From assembly GCA_037043455.1 (NCBI GenBank), contig JAWPHD010011446.1, forward strand, positions 19,848 through 83,847: a DNA stretch of 64,000 bases, written 5' to 3'. Positions within the stretch are counted from its first letter, which is position 1. Each line of letters opens with the position of its first letter. This DNA is from Cyrtodaria siliqua. Lineage: Eukaryota > Mollusca > Bivalvia > Adapedonta > Hiatellidae. The notes beneath the pieces were generated by a model. That model searched no databases. It saw only the letters and a list, made by a program, of their open reading frames with translations, and was not told the DNA's origin. This document shows, piece by piece, positions 23,870 through 36,900 of the stretch. The translations under genes were made by a program, and so were the position numbers.

Positions 23870-24400
23870 TCTCATTAGGAACCATACCAGTAATAGGACC
23901 CTATAAGTGGCATTCATATCATGTTACCATGGTTACTGGAATAGAATATTTTACACCTGGTAATTTGGTATAGTCATATTTACCTTGCAATGCAAAGTTG
24001 AACTTATTTTATATACAGAGGTTGCCATAACTGCTAAAATGACCTAAATACAACAGAATAAATCAAAACTTCAATATTTATGATTTTATTGGTATATTCT
24101 TAATATGTTTATATCTATATATCTGGTTCACCAATGTTATGACATTGTAATTAACAACAAATTGTATTCATTTTAGCACTTTTGAAATCTAAATGCAGGC
24201 CAGATTTTAATCCCATAATGACATGGCCAGACTGCTGACCAAGTGGGTGGGTCAAGGCATATTTCTCTTAGCTTTTGACATTATTATAATAGTTAATTTT
24301 TATATTGGTAGCCACTATATATCCATGAACAAAGTTACAAGACTGTAGGATATACATGCCTTAGAAAGTGAGTATAGCAAAGACATTACATAGTATGAGT
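23870..24400. other. No recognised feature
   Basis: No repeat or coding signal recognised. Confidence 0.35.
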
Positions 24401-24404
24401 ATTA

Positions 24405-24655
24405 ACGTTCATATCCCTTCCCACCCTTCTCTAAGAAGCAAAAACGGGGTTGGCTGGGGTATGAAATAAAACATTGTTTTGGCTTAAAAAGTTTGCATAT
24501 TGTAAAATTAAAACATTTAATAGCTACTTTTAAACAGGTTATCACATTCTTTTCAGTAAAAACTGTTTTTAAACATGTGTTATTGTGGAAATATCCGTTA
24601 TTAAATCCTGCTAATAAACGCTTTCCCATCGCTTAATGGAATTAAGGCGGGACTC
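24405..24655. repeat. About 250-bp dispersed repeat, copy 1
   Basis: Runs from TTCATATCCCTTCCCACCC through GCATATTGTAAAATTAAAAC to CGCTTTCCCATCGCTTAATG and GAATTAAG. A direct copy is at 48365-48595 and an inverted one at 56655-56915. No coding content; class unknown. Confidence 0.8.
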
Positions 24656-25077
24656 ATTTGACATGCACGTTATTACGGCATACATGTCAGGTTCGTCACT
24701 ATTAAAAGCATCTGGACAAAAAAGGAACAGAGCTCTCTTTGGCATCAAACATTTGATCTGCTGTATTGTCTTTGATATGGAGTTTGACCTTGACATGAGG
24801 TCGCCTTTAATATGGGAAGTTGCACTTAAGACGCTGTGTCGACAATTAGGCTTAAAGGAATACATAGCAATCTTGATGATGTTGATTAGTTTAAAACTCA
24901 CGGCGTCCTGTTCATTTTCACTTTCATACTTTCAATCATTAAATTTAATTATTCGAATTGTTCAAAGCAAAGTGTTACCAACTATTGATAATATTGCACC
25001 AAGAATATATTAAAAATTTGGTAGAATATTGAAGAAAACCGAAATCTCCAATTTTTTATTTAATCCTATGAAAGCAG

Positions 25078-25432
25078 TTTTAAAGTACATCAGGATTTTT
25101 TTAGAAACAAGTTAAATTATAAAATTGTTCCCGTTGATGATAAAACACTTATATTAATCAAAATATGATGTTAGAACCATTTTGTTAATGTCTAAACTTT
25201 GAAAACACCATATAGACAGGACGGAAACGGACGTAAAATGCTGAAATTAACCCTGGTGCGTCACCTAGGATAGCATGTATTACTGTGCAGAATGAATGTC
25301 TTTGCAAATAAGGGATAATTTTTAGGCTCATTCATTATGTTTTGGCCATTTAAAACAGAAAATATTAATATTTGTCAATTTTAAGTCGGAGACCTAGACC
25401 CCCATGAAAAGCCTGATGTACTCCCTTTAAAG
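25078..25432. mobile_element. MITE, diverged copy
   Basis: The right end TGATGTACTCCCTTTAAAG matches the terminal inverted repeat of 61837-62187. The left end TTTTAAAGTACATCA has lost four bases. The interior (GCTGAAATTAACCCTGGTGC, TAGGATAGCA) is shared along its length. Confidence 0.85.
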
Positions 25433-25825
25433 TCAAAATGAGCCATTAGCTTAATGAACTGAGGTGCTCATTTTAATGCTTGAATACAACCCAAGGTTGC
25501 CATGTGTCCCTGTAAAACTGCAGAAGCACAAATATTTTAAAAATCTAAATTTCTAAAATCTTAGAAATTGTTAAAGATCTATACATACTTATCTTCTAAC
25601 ATGTAAAAAAATCAGCTGGGAATATAGGGGAAAAAACAAACTTTTAACGCATTTTATAAAATTCTTAAACAACCGATTGAATATTTTTTTAAAAAAAATA
25701 TGAATAAGTTTATAAAACAGTGGTTAACATTTTTCACCAGTAAAAAATGTATAGAGGTATAAAACTAGAAAACCATTGGACACGGATGCTCCCGCTATAA
25801 CATTTATTTTGTGCATTTTTACCAT

Positions 25826-26370
25826 TCATAGGGGCATAACTCTGGAAGTACTGGGGCGATCGGGCCGACAATCGGACTTGGGAGAGACATTGTGCCCATA
25901 TACAAGTTGACCAAGTTTGGAGAAGACTGGATAATAATTACCTAAGTTAGAGTGCAGACATTTATTTCTCGAATTTTTACTATTCCAAGGGCCATAACTC
26001 TGGAAGTACTGGGGCGATGGTGCCGAAAATCGAACTTGGTCGAGACATTGTGCCCATATACAATTTGATAAATTTGGAGAAGATTGGATAACAATTACCA
26101 AAGTTAGAGTCAGGACACCATTATTTAGCAATTTTTTACTATTCCATGGGTCTCAACTCTGGAATTACTGGGGCGATGTGGCCGATTATTGAACTTGGCC
26201 GAGACATTGTGCCCCTATACTACTTGACCAAGTTTTAAAAAGATCCGATAACAATTAGCCAAGTTAGAGTGCAAACATCGTTTTTGCACGAAAGGATGGA
26301 CGCACAGACGGATGGACAGGGGTGACACTATATGTCCCTTCACCATTCTTCGAATGGCGGGTCATAAAAA
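25826..26370 (+). repeat. Tandem-core element with 3' hairpin
   Basis: Three roughly 160-bp units, each with GGCATAACTCTGGAAGTACT and GAGACATTGTGCCCATATAC. They are followed by AAGGATGGACGCACAGACGG and the hairpin CCATTC-TTC-GAATGG (26343-26357) just before the end. Confidence 0.85.
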
Positions 26371-26884
26371 TGCTGAGGGTTGCTGTTCATACTTAAAGCA
26401 AGCCAACATCTTAAAATGTTGAATAAAAGTAAAATACATATTTGGCAATTTGTTTCTGACAACCATGCTCTCAAAGTATAATGTGGCTTTAAAGAATTGT
26501 TTTCTACAACAATTCTGAACTAATATATATTTATATTAAGCACTAAATTTAGAATAAATCAGCTTAATAGATATAATTATATAAATACTTAAAAAAAAAT
26601 CTTATTAAATGGCACACTCGTTACATAACCATATCACATTAGTGAAGTTTTTATCGTATTACACTTGTTTCTAGGTATATACAGAGTACAATTAATTGTA
26701 AATATGAAGTAATTCCTCCTGGAATTATTTCCCACTTGATTTTTTGCTTCTTTCACATCATTTGTTTTCATATTTCCTAATAATGACTGTGAATAACCTC
26801 GATATAATTTCCGATCCTAACAAGAACGTTACGACTGATTAATTTTAAATTAAACAGATTCACATTTTCCCAACAATTTGTAAA

Positions 26885-27240
26885 TTGAATTCAACTGATT
26901 TGGGGTTTTATGGCGCACCAACACAAGAAAGGTTATATGGTGCCAAACAGGGATGAATATGCCAGGCTCATCCTCCATTTACATCTAGATAAAAATATGG
27001 AGAATGGGTCTAAAACCTTCTAACGCAGAACTGCAGAGTTGCTGCAAATTCTATTGCAGACGCTCCCTTTACGATGGAGCCATGTTTCCACATTTGCATA
27101 TGCGGTGTCATGAAGACCTTGAATGAGCATGATAAAAAAATTACAAAATGAACATGAAGGTGGGGTCCTACCCCTCTGCCTCTAGCGGGATTTGCAGTGG
27201 TTGTTTTCTACCCCGGCAACCACACAGGGTCAACAATTTG
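26885..27240. repeat. Dispersed 'GGCGCACCAACAC' element, copy 3
   Basis: The most complete copy: GGGGTTTTATGGCGCACCAAC to CCCCTCTGCCTCTAGCGGGA, then TTTGCAGTGGTTGTTTTCTA. See 17085-17470. Confidence 0.75.
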
Positions 27241-27244
27241 TAAA

Positions 27245-27778
27245 GACAAGATTCAATTACACATGCTTTGAGATGTTTACTGTTTGTGTTGGAAAGGTCG
27301 TTCTCAATGCAAACATATACCGTTCATGAATAATTATTATTGTTTACAAACTTAACAGATTCCTCTAGTGCCTCAAGCATTCAATTAAGAGTATATAATC
27401 TTATATTTGTCCCGCCTCCCCACCCCTCAGCCCACCCACCCTGGAAAAGTGTTCCTGAAATATATACATAGACCCCTCTAGAAAAGCATCCCTGAAATAT
27501 ATATATTATATATTACTTAACATGTTTGATTAAATTATGCACTCATTTCAATATTAACCTAATATTGACTCTTATTATCCAATACACAAATTAAGTAATG
27601 CAAAATTTAAATATTTATAAATGATGTATATTTTCTACAAGCTTTTGAAAATGAGATGATGATCATGTCAGTTTATGTCTGCCTAAGTATGATTCAGCCA
27701 ACAACTTTTTGAGAAAAAAAAATCGAAAAAAAAAAATCTAATTAGAATTAAAACTGCTACATGCATCATGACCAGCAT
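27245..27778 (-). other. Region downstream of the FAS1 stop codon
   Basis: Contains the presumed 3' UTR of the FAS1 gene. On the minus strand the stop is followed by a T-rich run. I could not pin down a polyadenylation signal with confidence. Confidence 0.4.
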
Positions 27779-27996
27779 CTAAGATATGTATCTCTTCATA
27801 AAAATCGATAACAAAACGGCCAGACCGGCTATTGCGCTTGTACTCGTGGCTGACAACCGCACTGCTCCAGAAATGTCCCGGTCGAGGTCGGACAAATCGG
27901 AGAGAACGGTATCAATGATGTGCACGACGCCGTTGGTGGCGCCGAGGTCCCACAGTATGACCCGAGCGTTCATACTGCCCCAGTATATTCGCACAG
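27779..27996 (-). CDS. FAS1 gene terminal exon: end of domain C and hydrophobic tail
   Basis: 218 coding bases from acceptor CATCTTTTTTCAG to TAG. It reads SVRIYWGSMNARVILWDLG, then ATNGVVHIIDTVLSDL, the final FAS1 block. A small-residue-rich segment (SGAVRLSATSTS) is followed by a hydrophobic run AIAGLAVLLSIFM and a short basic end KRYIS. This fits either a single C-terminal membrane anchor with a five-residue cytosolic tail or a GPI-attachment signal; the terminal basic residues favour the former. The exon is clearly more GC-rich than its surroundings. Confidence 0.92.
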
Positions 27997-30900
27997 CTGA
28001 AAAAAGATGAATAAAAGCCAATTTTAAAGACCGTTTGTTTTTGAGTTTACAGTTCGGTCAAACAGCCGACCAACCTTAAGAAAGGTCAACCAAACTGAAT
28101 GAACACCAATAAGATGAATTAACAAAGATCTCTTTGACTGACAATGAGGTTTCCACAACAAGATCCACTAAAACTGTAACGGGACTTACAAGTGGTTACA
28201 TTATCATGATTAATGAGGTGTATAACCTGATTCACTACCAATATGATGTGACTAAGTTATAACCTGATTCACTAACAACACAATGTGACTAAGTTATAAT
28301 CTGATTGACTAACAACACAATGTGACTAGATTATAACCTGATTCACTAACAACACAATGTGACTAGGTTATAACCTGATTCACTAACAACACAATGTGAC
28401 TAGGTTATAACCTGATTCACTAACAACACAATGTGACTAGGTTATAACCTGATTCACTAACAACACAATGTGACTAAGTTATAACCTGATTCACTAACAA
28501 CACAATGTGACTAGGTTATAACCTGACTGACTAACAACTCAATGTGACTAGGTTATAACCTGATTCACTAACAATATGATGTGACTAAGTTATAATCTGA
28601 CTGACTAACAACACAATGTGACTAAGTTATAACCTGATTCACTAACAACACAATGTGACTAGGTTATAACCTGACTGACTAACAACTCAATGTGACTAGG
28701 TTATAACCTGATTCACTAACAATATGATGTGACTAAGTTATAACCTGATTGACTAACAACACAATGTGACTAGGTTATAACCTGACTGACTAACAACTCA
28801 ATGTGACTAGGTTATAACCTGATTCACTAACAATATGATGTGACTAAGTTATAACCTGATTGACTAACAATACAATGTGACTAAGTTATAACCTGACTGA
28901 CTAACAATATGATGTGACTAAGTTATAACCTGATTCACTAACAATACAATGTGACTAAGTTATAACCTGACTGACTAACACTATGATGTGACTAAGTTAT
29001 AACCTGATTCACTAACAATATGATTTGACTAAGTTATAACCTGATTGACTAACAACACAATTTGACTAGGTTATAACCTGATTCACTAACAATATGATGT
29101 GACTAAGTTATAACCTGATTGACTAACAATATGATGTGACTAGGTTATAACCTGATTCACTAACAATCTAACAATATGATGTGACTAGCTATAACCTGAT
29201 GGACTAATATGATGTGACTAAGTTATAACCCGATTGAACAATATGATGTGACTAAGTTATAACCTGATTGAACAATATGATTTGACTAATTTATAACCTG
29301 ACTAACTAACAACACAATGTGACTAGATTATAACCTGATTCACTAACAATATGATGTGACTAAGTTATAACCCGATTGAACAATATGATTTGACTAAGTT
29401 ATAACCTGACTGACTAACAACACAATGTGACTAGATTATAACCTGATTCACTAACAATATGATGTGCCTAAGTTATAAGCTGATTGACTAACAATACAAT
29501 GAGACTAGGTTATAACCTGACTGACTAACAACACAATGTGACTAAGTTATAACCTGATTGACTAACAACACAATGTGACTAAGTTATAACCTGACTGACT
29601 AACAATATGATTTGACTAAGTTATAACCTGATTGACTAACAACACTAAGTTATAACCTGATTCACTAACAACACAACTAGGTTATAACCTGATTCACTAA
29701 CAATCTAAAAATATTATGTGACTAGCTATAACCTGATGGACTAATATGATGTGACTAAGTTATAACCTGATTGAACAATATGAGTTGACTAAGTTATAAT
29801 ATGACTGACTAACAATATGATGTGACTAAGTTATAATATGACTGACTAACAATATGATGTGACTAAGTTATAACCTGAATGACTGACAATAAGATGTGAC
29901 TCAATTATAACCTGATTGACTAACAATATGATGTGACTAAGTTATAACCTGATTGACTAACATTAGATGCGATTAAGGTATGACATGATTGACTAACAAA
30001 AAGATGTCACTTAGTTATAACCTCATTGACTAAAAATATAGTGTGAATAAGTTATTTACAACCTAATTGACAAACAATATACTGTTATTTAAATGCTGAA
30101 AAATGCGTGTATCTCTATGAATGTAATTCGACTAAGCATCTTACATGTCATCTTTAAGTCATTGAACTAACAGAAAAAAGTTTACTTGATTATTTTGGCT
30201 ATAAGAGTGACTGACTTATGGTGCCACATACAGCTGCTATCTACAAGTCTGAATTTAATTTCGTGGGATGAAATATATTTTACTGTATACTCATCCTGTA
30301 GGACGAGTGGCATTGACATGTTACTCATCCTTATAGGATGTTTACTCGTCCTGCTCTGATTGTAAAAGTTCACAAAGTAGTCAGATACCATAATTTAACA
30401 CTATTATATATAAATAAAACAAAGGGAAACATCATAATGTGTTGTTTTTTTCTTTATATAAATCAATGAAAATTATGAAACTTTGACGAGTATTATAGAT
30501 GACTATATTCATATTCATATTCTATAGTTCACTAGTCTGATCATGTCCATTACAGTTACTCTGGCATGGTATATATTTTCCCCCTTTTCCTGTGAAAAAT
30601 TCCCCTCTTAAAAAAGATTTTTTTTTTTTTTAGTAGAAAATGTTATTATAAACTCCAATACAGGAAAACAGTATACTTTTTGCAATTCCCCTTCCTGAAG
30701 GCCCTGGCCCCAGTCACTTAAAAGCTGACTAGTATACTATTTGTATAACATCAAATACCGTAATGTTCGCGCTCCGTGAAATTAGAATGGGAGCCGCACT
30801 TTAGAATGTCCCAAAACGGAAATGCGTCAATTTCCCAATATCCGGTTGACTAAAAAATTGCAGTTTATCGCTGAATAAACAGAGTTGTGACTATTTACTG

Positions 30901-33900
30901 CATTTAATCGCTTAATAAACTATGTAAGAACTATTTTCGTTGTTTTTTCTACTGAAATGTTACTCGTCCTCTCGGAAGACCGATTCATGGGTTTAACTCG
31001 TCCGGATTCAAATTTCACTCGTCAATACGAGCGGACGAGTGGAATTTTTGTGCCCTAAATCTGACAGAGCTTTACAACTCCATTTCTTGACTGACTAGCA
31101 GTATAGTGTAGCATGCAGCTCCTTATTTATTCATCAATTTGCTTTAGATAAGAAATGTGTTTGCTACCATGTGTAGTGTATCTAATTTACTGTACAACAA
31201 CATCTGCAGACTAACAATGATTTACTGACAAACAGGTAATGGCTGACTGATTAACAATAGCTGACTGACTAACAATAACTGACTGACTAACAATAACTGA
31301 CTGACTAACAATAACTGACTGACTAACAATAACAAATGACTAACAATAACTGACTGACTGACAATGACTAACAATAACTGACTGACAAACAAGTAATGAT
31401 GGACTGATTAACAATAGCTGAATGACTAACAATAATGAATGACTAACAATAACCGACTTAACAATAACTGACTGACTGACAATGACTAACAATAACTGAC
31501 TGACAAACAAGTAATGATGGACTGATTAACAATAGGTGAATGACTAACAATGACTGACTGACAAACAATAACCGACTAACAATAACTGACTGACTAACAA
31601 TAACTGAATAACAATAACTGACTGACTGACAATAACTGAATAACAATAACTGAGAATGACTAACAATAACTGACTGACAAACAAGTAATGATGGACTGAT
31701 TAACAATAGCTGAATGACTTACAATAACCGACTAACAATAACCGACTAACTAACAATAACTGACTGACTAACAATAACTGACTGACTAACAATAACTGAC
31801 CTGACTGACTAACAGTAACTGACTGACTAACAATAACTGACTGACTAATAGTAACTGACTGACTAACAATAACTGACTGACTTATAATAACTGACTGACA
31901 AACAGTAACTGACTGACAATAACTGAATAACAATAACTGACTGACTAACAATAACTGACTGACTTATAATAACTGACTGACAAACAGTAACTGACTGACT
32001 GACAATAACTGAATAACAATAACTGACCGACTAACAATAACTCACTGACTTATAATAACTGACTGACAAACAGTAACTAACTGACTAACAATAACTGACT
32101 GACGAAAAATGACTGACTAACAATAACTGACTGACTAACGATATATAACTGACTAACAATAACTGACTGACTAACAACAACAGACAGACTAACAATAACT
32201 GACTAACAATAACTAATTGATTAACAATAACTGACTAACTAACAATAACTGAATAAAAATATCTCATTGTCTAACAATAGCTGACTGACGAACAATGACT
32301 GACTAAAAATAACTGATTGACAAACAATAACTGACTGACTAATGATATATAACTGACTAACAATAACTGACTAACAATAACTAATTGAATGATCGACAAT
32401 AACTGACTAACAATAACTGACTGATTAACAATAACTGATTGGCTAACAACTACTGATTGACTAACAATAACTGATTGAACCAGAACTGCCGTTGGAGGCC
32501 AACAAATACCCCCCACTGGCAACTTGTTGGGGAGTGGGTAAACATACAAGACTTTCTCCTATAAGATATATAGACATATAGTATAGAGAAAAAGCCCTTA
32601 CAAGAACTTTCTATTTGACTAGTATGAAATGCATTAAAATACAAAGGGCCATAACTGAGTGGAAAATATGGAATGTCGTGACAGTATGCACATCTCCACT
32701 TGATATTGATACTTCCTAGCAAGTTTCGATAAATTCTAACGAGGAGTTTTAGAGAAATAGCCCGAACAAGAATTTTGTATTATATATATATTAGAACTAC
32801 AAAGGGCCATAACTCAGTGTAAAATTATCGAACCGGAACGTAATGACAGTATGCACATGTCCACTTGATGTTGATACTTCCTAGCAAGTTTCGCGAAATT
32901 CTAAGAAGGAGTAATTGAGAAATAGTCCTGACAAGAATTGCATCTATGGACGGACGGATGGACAAGATGATTCCAGTATACCTCCCCCCACTTTGCGTGG
33001 GGGGTTTAATAACTCTTACTGATTAAGAATGACTGACTGACTAACAATGTGAATGAACTTACAATTATCAGATTCCTTTCTAACAGTGAGGTCTTCCCCA
33101 CTGTGTGTTCTGTAAGTGTTGGAGCGTTGGTCAACAGCAAGCTGCTCCAGGAAGATAAGCTGGTTGGGGATCAGTAAACGCCTGAAAATCTGTACAAATA
33201 AAATTTTATTACATTTCTATAGGTGAAAGATTAGGGTTTCTCAGTGAAAGAATATTCATAATCCCTAAATATTAATAACGAACTGATTAACAACAGAACA
33301 CAACAATAACTAACTGTAACACTGTTACGACGTCAATAAAGTGTTGCTGACGTTGACGTCATCCGACAATAACGTACAATAAAGAGTGGCTGACGTTGAC
33401 GTCATCCGACAATAAGGTACAATAAAGTGTTGCTGACGTTGACGTCATCAGACAATAACGTACAATAAAGAGAATAATATTTAGCTAATATCAATATCAT
33501 GCATAAAATGATTTAAAATGTAATATATAGATCATGTTCGATTATAGGGAAATATTTCACTTGATGGTAGGCATGTTGTTGTTTTTTTCACTCATTCTCA
33601 CAATACGCTTGTTCGTGAAAAGAACAACACATCTACTATCTCATGAAGGATTTCCATATAATCGATCCCAGCAGTTAAATAATCTCTATATGTAAGTTAG
33701 TCACACACAAAAATCTTGATGTTTTCAAAACTCGCAATGTCACAAGTTTTTTCTTCGTAACTTTGCAAAAATTGTTCTTTGAACAGTTTAAAGGAAATTG
33801 TTTTTAGGTATTATTAAGTTTCATCATGTTCATTATACTGAACTAATAATAATACATTTAAACCTAAAGAAAAATGTACAACACAAATTGTATTACCTTT

Positions 33901-36900
33901 GATCACATGGCCATTAAATATATATTTAAATATAAATATGGTTCTAGCGTGGGGATCTGAATGGGTTCAAAGTTATGAACCAGGAACTATTTCCCCAGGG
34001 GTGGGGATGAACCCCAGGGCCGATGCTGGTTGGATGGTTGTAGACGTCTGTTTATGGTCAGTAAATGTATACATGGTTATAGGGTGGGATCACAACAGTT
34101 TCTAAGTTATGACAAAGAGGTTATGTCGCCAGGGGTTGATGATGGACCCCGGGGATGATACTGGTTGGATGGTTGCATCCGTCTGTACATGACCTTTATG
34201 TGTATGTACGGTAATAGGGCATGGATCTTAAGACCCATTCGTTTAACAATAATTAACCCATAACCTAACCTAAGCATGACTATAATCATGATAATAGCCT
34301 TTGAGTCCATTGTAAATCTAGATCAGCCTGCGAGTATCTCACAGGCTGATCAGGGTTTACATTGTCTGTCTGCTGATCAGTCATTTTCCCTAAAACACCC
34401 CTTTGTCACATAAATGGAATGGTCTTAATTCAAAGAAAGAAAAGTCCATTATATATATGTAGGGGGTTAAGGGTTAAATCGGACAGATCATTGGGCTTAG
34501 TTTACACGAAGAATATGCAACTGAAACAGATTACTGTCCGACAAACAACAGCACATGCAACAGTATAATAAAGCACGTGCAGCTGTATTATAAAGCACGT
34601 GCAGCTGTATTATAACATAACCTATTGTCAAAACACTCCGACATCAACAATAGGGCGGAGATATCGAAGTACTGGTGACATGTTAATTGAATGAGACTCA
34701 TATTTCTTCCAGATCATCTCCTTTAAATTAGATCTTAAACACCACGTATTACGTTTTACAAACACACAACTGTCACTTACAAATCTGTATCTTTCTGTAT
34801 CTTGGCTGATTTTGTATCCAAGGTTGGTCATCTTATAGTTGTATATAGCCGTGCCGTTGGGAACGAATAATGTAAATTGGCAAACGTTCACAGTATCTCC
34901 ACATAGACCTGATTATGTAACAACAGATATTGAATAAATCATATGACATTAGTTTTGTTTTACATGTAGTGTCATCAACGATATACTGGTGTCCAACCAG
35001 TTTTTGGCGCCTTACAGTTTCCCTGATATTCATTTTTAAACCATTTTTTTGCGATAATTTTAATTCTGGATGTACATTTTCGTTGAACATGTTCATCTGA
35101 ATGGTAAAGATAAAATAACAAAGAGAAATATATATTTAACATGTTGAACAGCAGCGACATAGTTTGTTGATCCCCGATCCCCGATGTCTGGGGAAACGAT
35201 GCGTCTCCATGCGTATGCGCAGATAACAAAAATAAAGGGACACTAGCCGTGTTCTCTTTTATACATTTAATTTAAAAGTACAGCATAAGATAAATGAAAA
35301 GTTTTAAAATAGTAATTACTTTTCTTAAAAACAGACACATTGCATCATAAATATCATGGAACATTCTATTTGCATTGACCTATCAGTTTTATTAATAAAT
35401 CACAAACAGAAGTTTTGATGATGGACCCTGGGGATGATGCTGTTGGATGGTTGCATCCGTATTAGAACATGGTTCAATTCAAAGGGAAGCAATCTATAAA
35501 TAATTAATGCAGGGGAGTAAGCAAACCTTACGTTCTTTGTTTCATAAAATCTTATGGGTGAAAAATGAATTTCAAATAAAAGAATTGTCATTGTTTTAAT
35601 GATATTAACAAGATCACGAAAACTATTCGGATTGGTGACAAAGAATCCACATTTTACACCGTACTTATATGAAGTTACGTGTCTAGTGTGGTTTCCCAAA
35701 ATCAACTAGGCATATCACAACCCTCATTTTATGGAGATGTGGTCTATAAACTTCGAAAGTTAAAGGGGTCCGACGGATTTCCTGACCGCTTTACAAATTT
35801 AGTCAGAAAAGGATATAACCCTTTGGTTTTACAGCGCACTGCATGTTTAGTGATTGACCCCTCTACAGTCAGTCATTACGCTTCACTTTTCACTTGTGCG
35901 ATGACTGGACTACCTCTTGGGACTCTATGATTGTACCTACTGAAACCCCAACTAAGGTAGGTGGGTGCATGAGCTTTCGTCCCTCGGGTTTTCTGTTCGT
36001 ACCTTAGATTGGTTTTCTCTTTAGCTGCAACTACTATGGTTGTTAAGAACGATTCTGGATACATCCTGAGATGCTTTATTTTTTTGTATGTGTTTCTTTA
36101 GTTAGTTTCTGAGGATGTGGACTTTATTGTTAGAGAATTCCTTTTGATGGGATGTAGTATTGTTTACACTGTCTTGTCTATTTGGGCGATGAAGACAGAA
36201 TAATAGCGAGGATTGTGCGCACCTGATTGTGATTTTTGACAAGAGGGGTGCGATTGTTAAAGTTGTTGTTACTTGTTGCCAATTTAAAAAAAAATAAATT
36301 CAGATTACATTGTTGATAAACTTAATAAAATATTGGTATTTCCAGTTTTTGGTATTCATGTTATTTTCAAACAAGAGGTCAATGACCTTGAAGCTCTACT
36401 GATTGTTTTTGATTTCAGGAAGTAGTCGCTACAGACTTGTTTTTTGAAAATTTATTTTTAAGCGTGGCGGCCATCTTGAATTTCCGGCCGACCTGAAATT
36501 TTGCTAGGATCAATTAGACATCAAGAGCAACATTCCTGTGAAGTTTCATGAAAATCTGTCAAGTAGTTTCAGAGGAGTAGTCGCTACAAGTTTTCATTAT
36601 ATAACTCTATGTAAACAAAGATGGCCACTGGCAGCCATGTTTAACGTCGAATCAAAATAATGTTTGACTCTGATAACCATCATGTCATGCTGATCATTTT
36701 ACAAAAAGTCCCATATCAATATCACTTATAGTTTTCAAGATGTAGTCGCTACAAACTTCTTTTTTAAAAATCTATTTTTAGCTGTGGCGGCCATCTTGAA
36801 TTTCTGGCCGATCTGAAATTTTGCTAGGATCAATTAGACATTAAGAGCAACATTCCTGTAAAGTGTCATGAAAATCCGCCAAGTAGTTTCAAAGGAGTAG

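Noticed and set aside
24636..25013. 125-codon plus-strand open frame
   Set aside because: No recognisable motif, no splice context, and its start overlaps the dispersed 250-bp repeat.
28195..30065. CRISPR-like array
   Set aside because: There are no unique spacers: the whole unit repeats with gradual divergence, and the genome is eukaryotic.
31458..32549. Minus-strand frames rich in QSVIVSQSV
   Set aside because: Produced by the 18-bp CTGACTGACTAACAATAA array.
34975..35100. Extra FAS1 exon after the acceptor TTTACCATTCAG
   Set aside because: The in-phase reading hits a stop with no usable donor, and the other frames do not match the phases of the neighbouring exons or FAS1 motifs.
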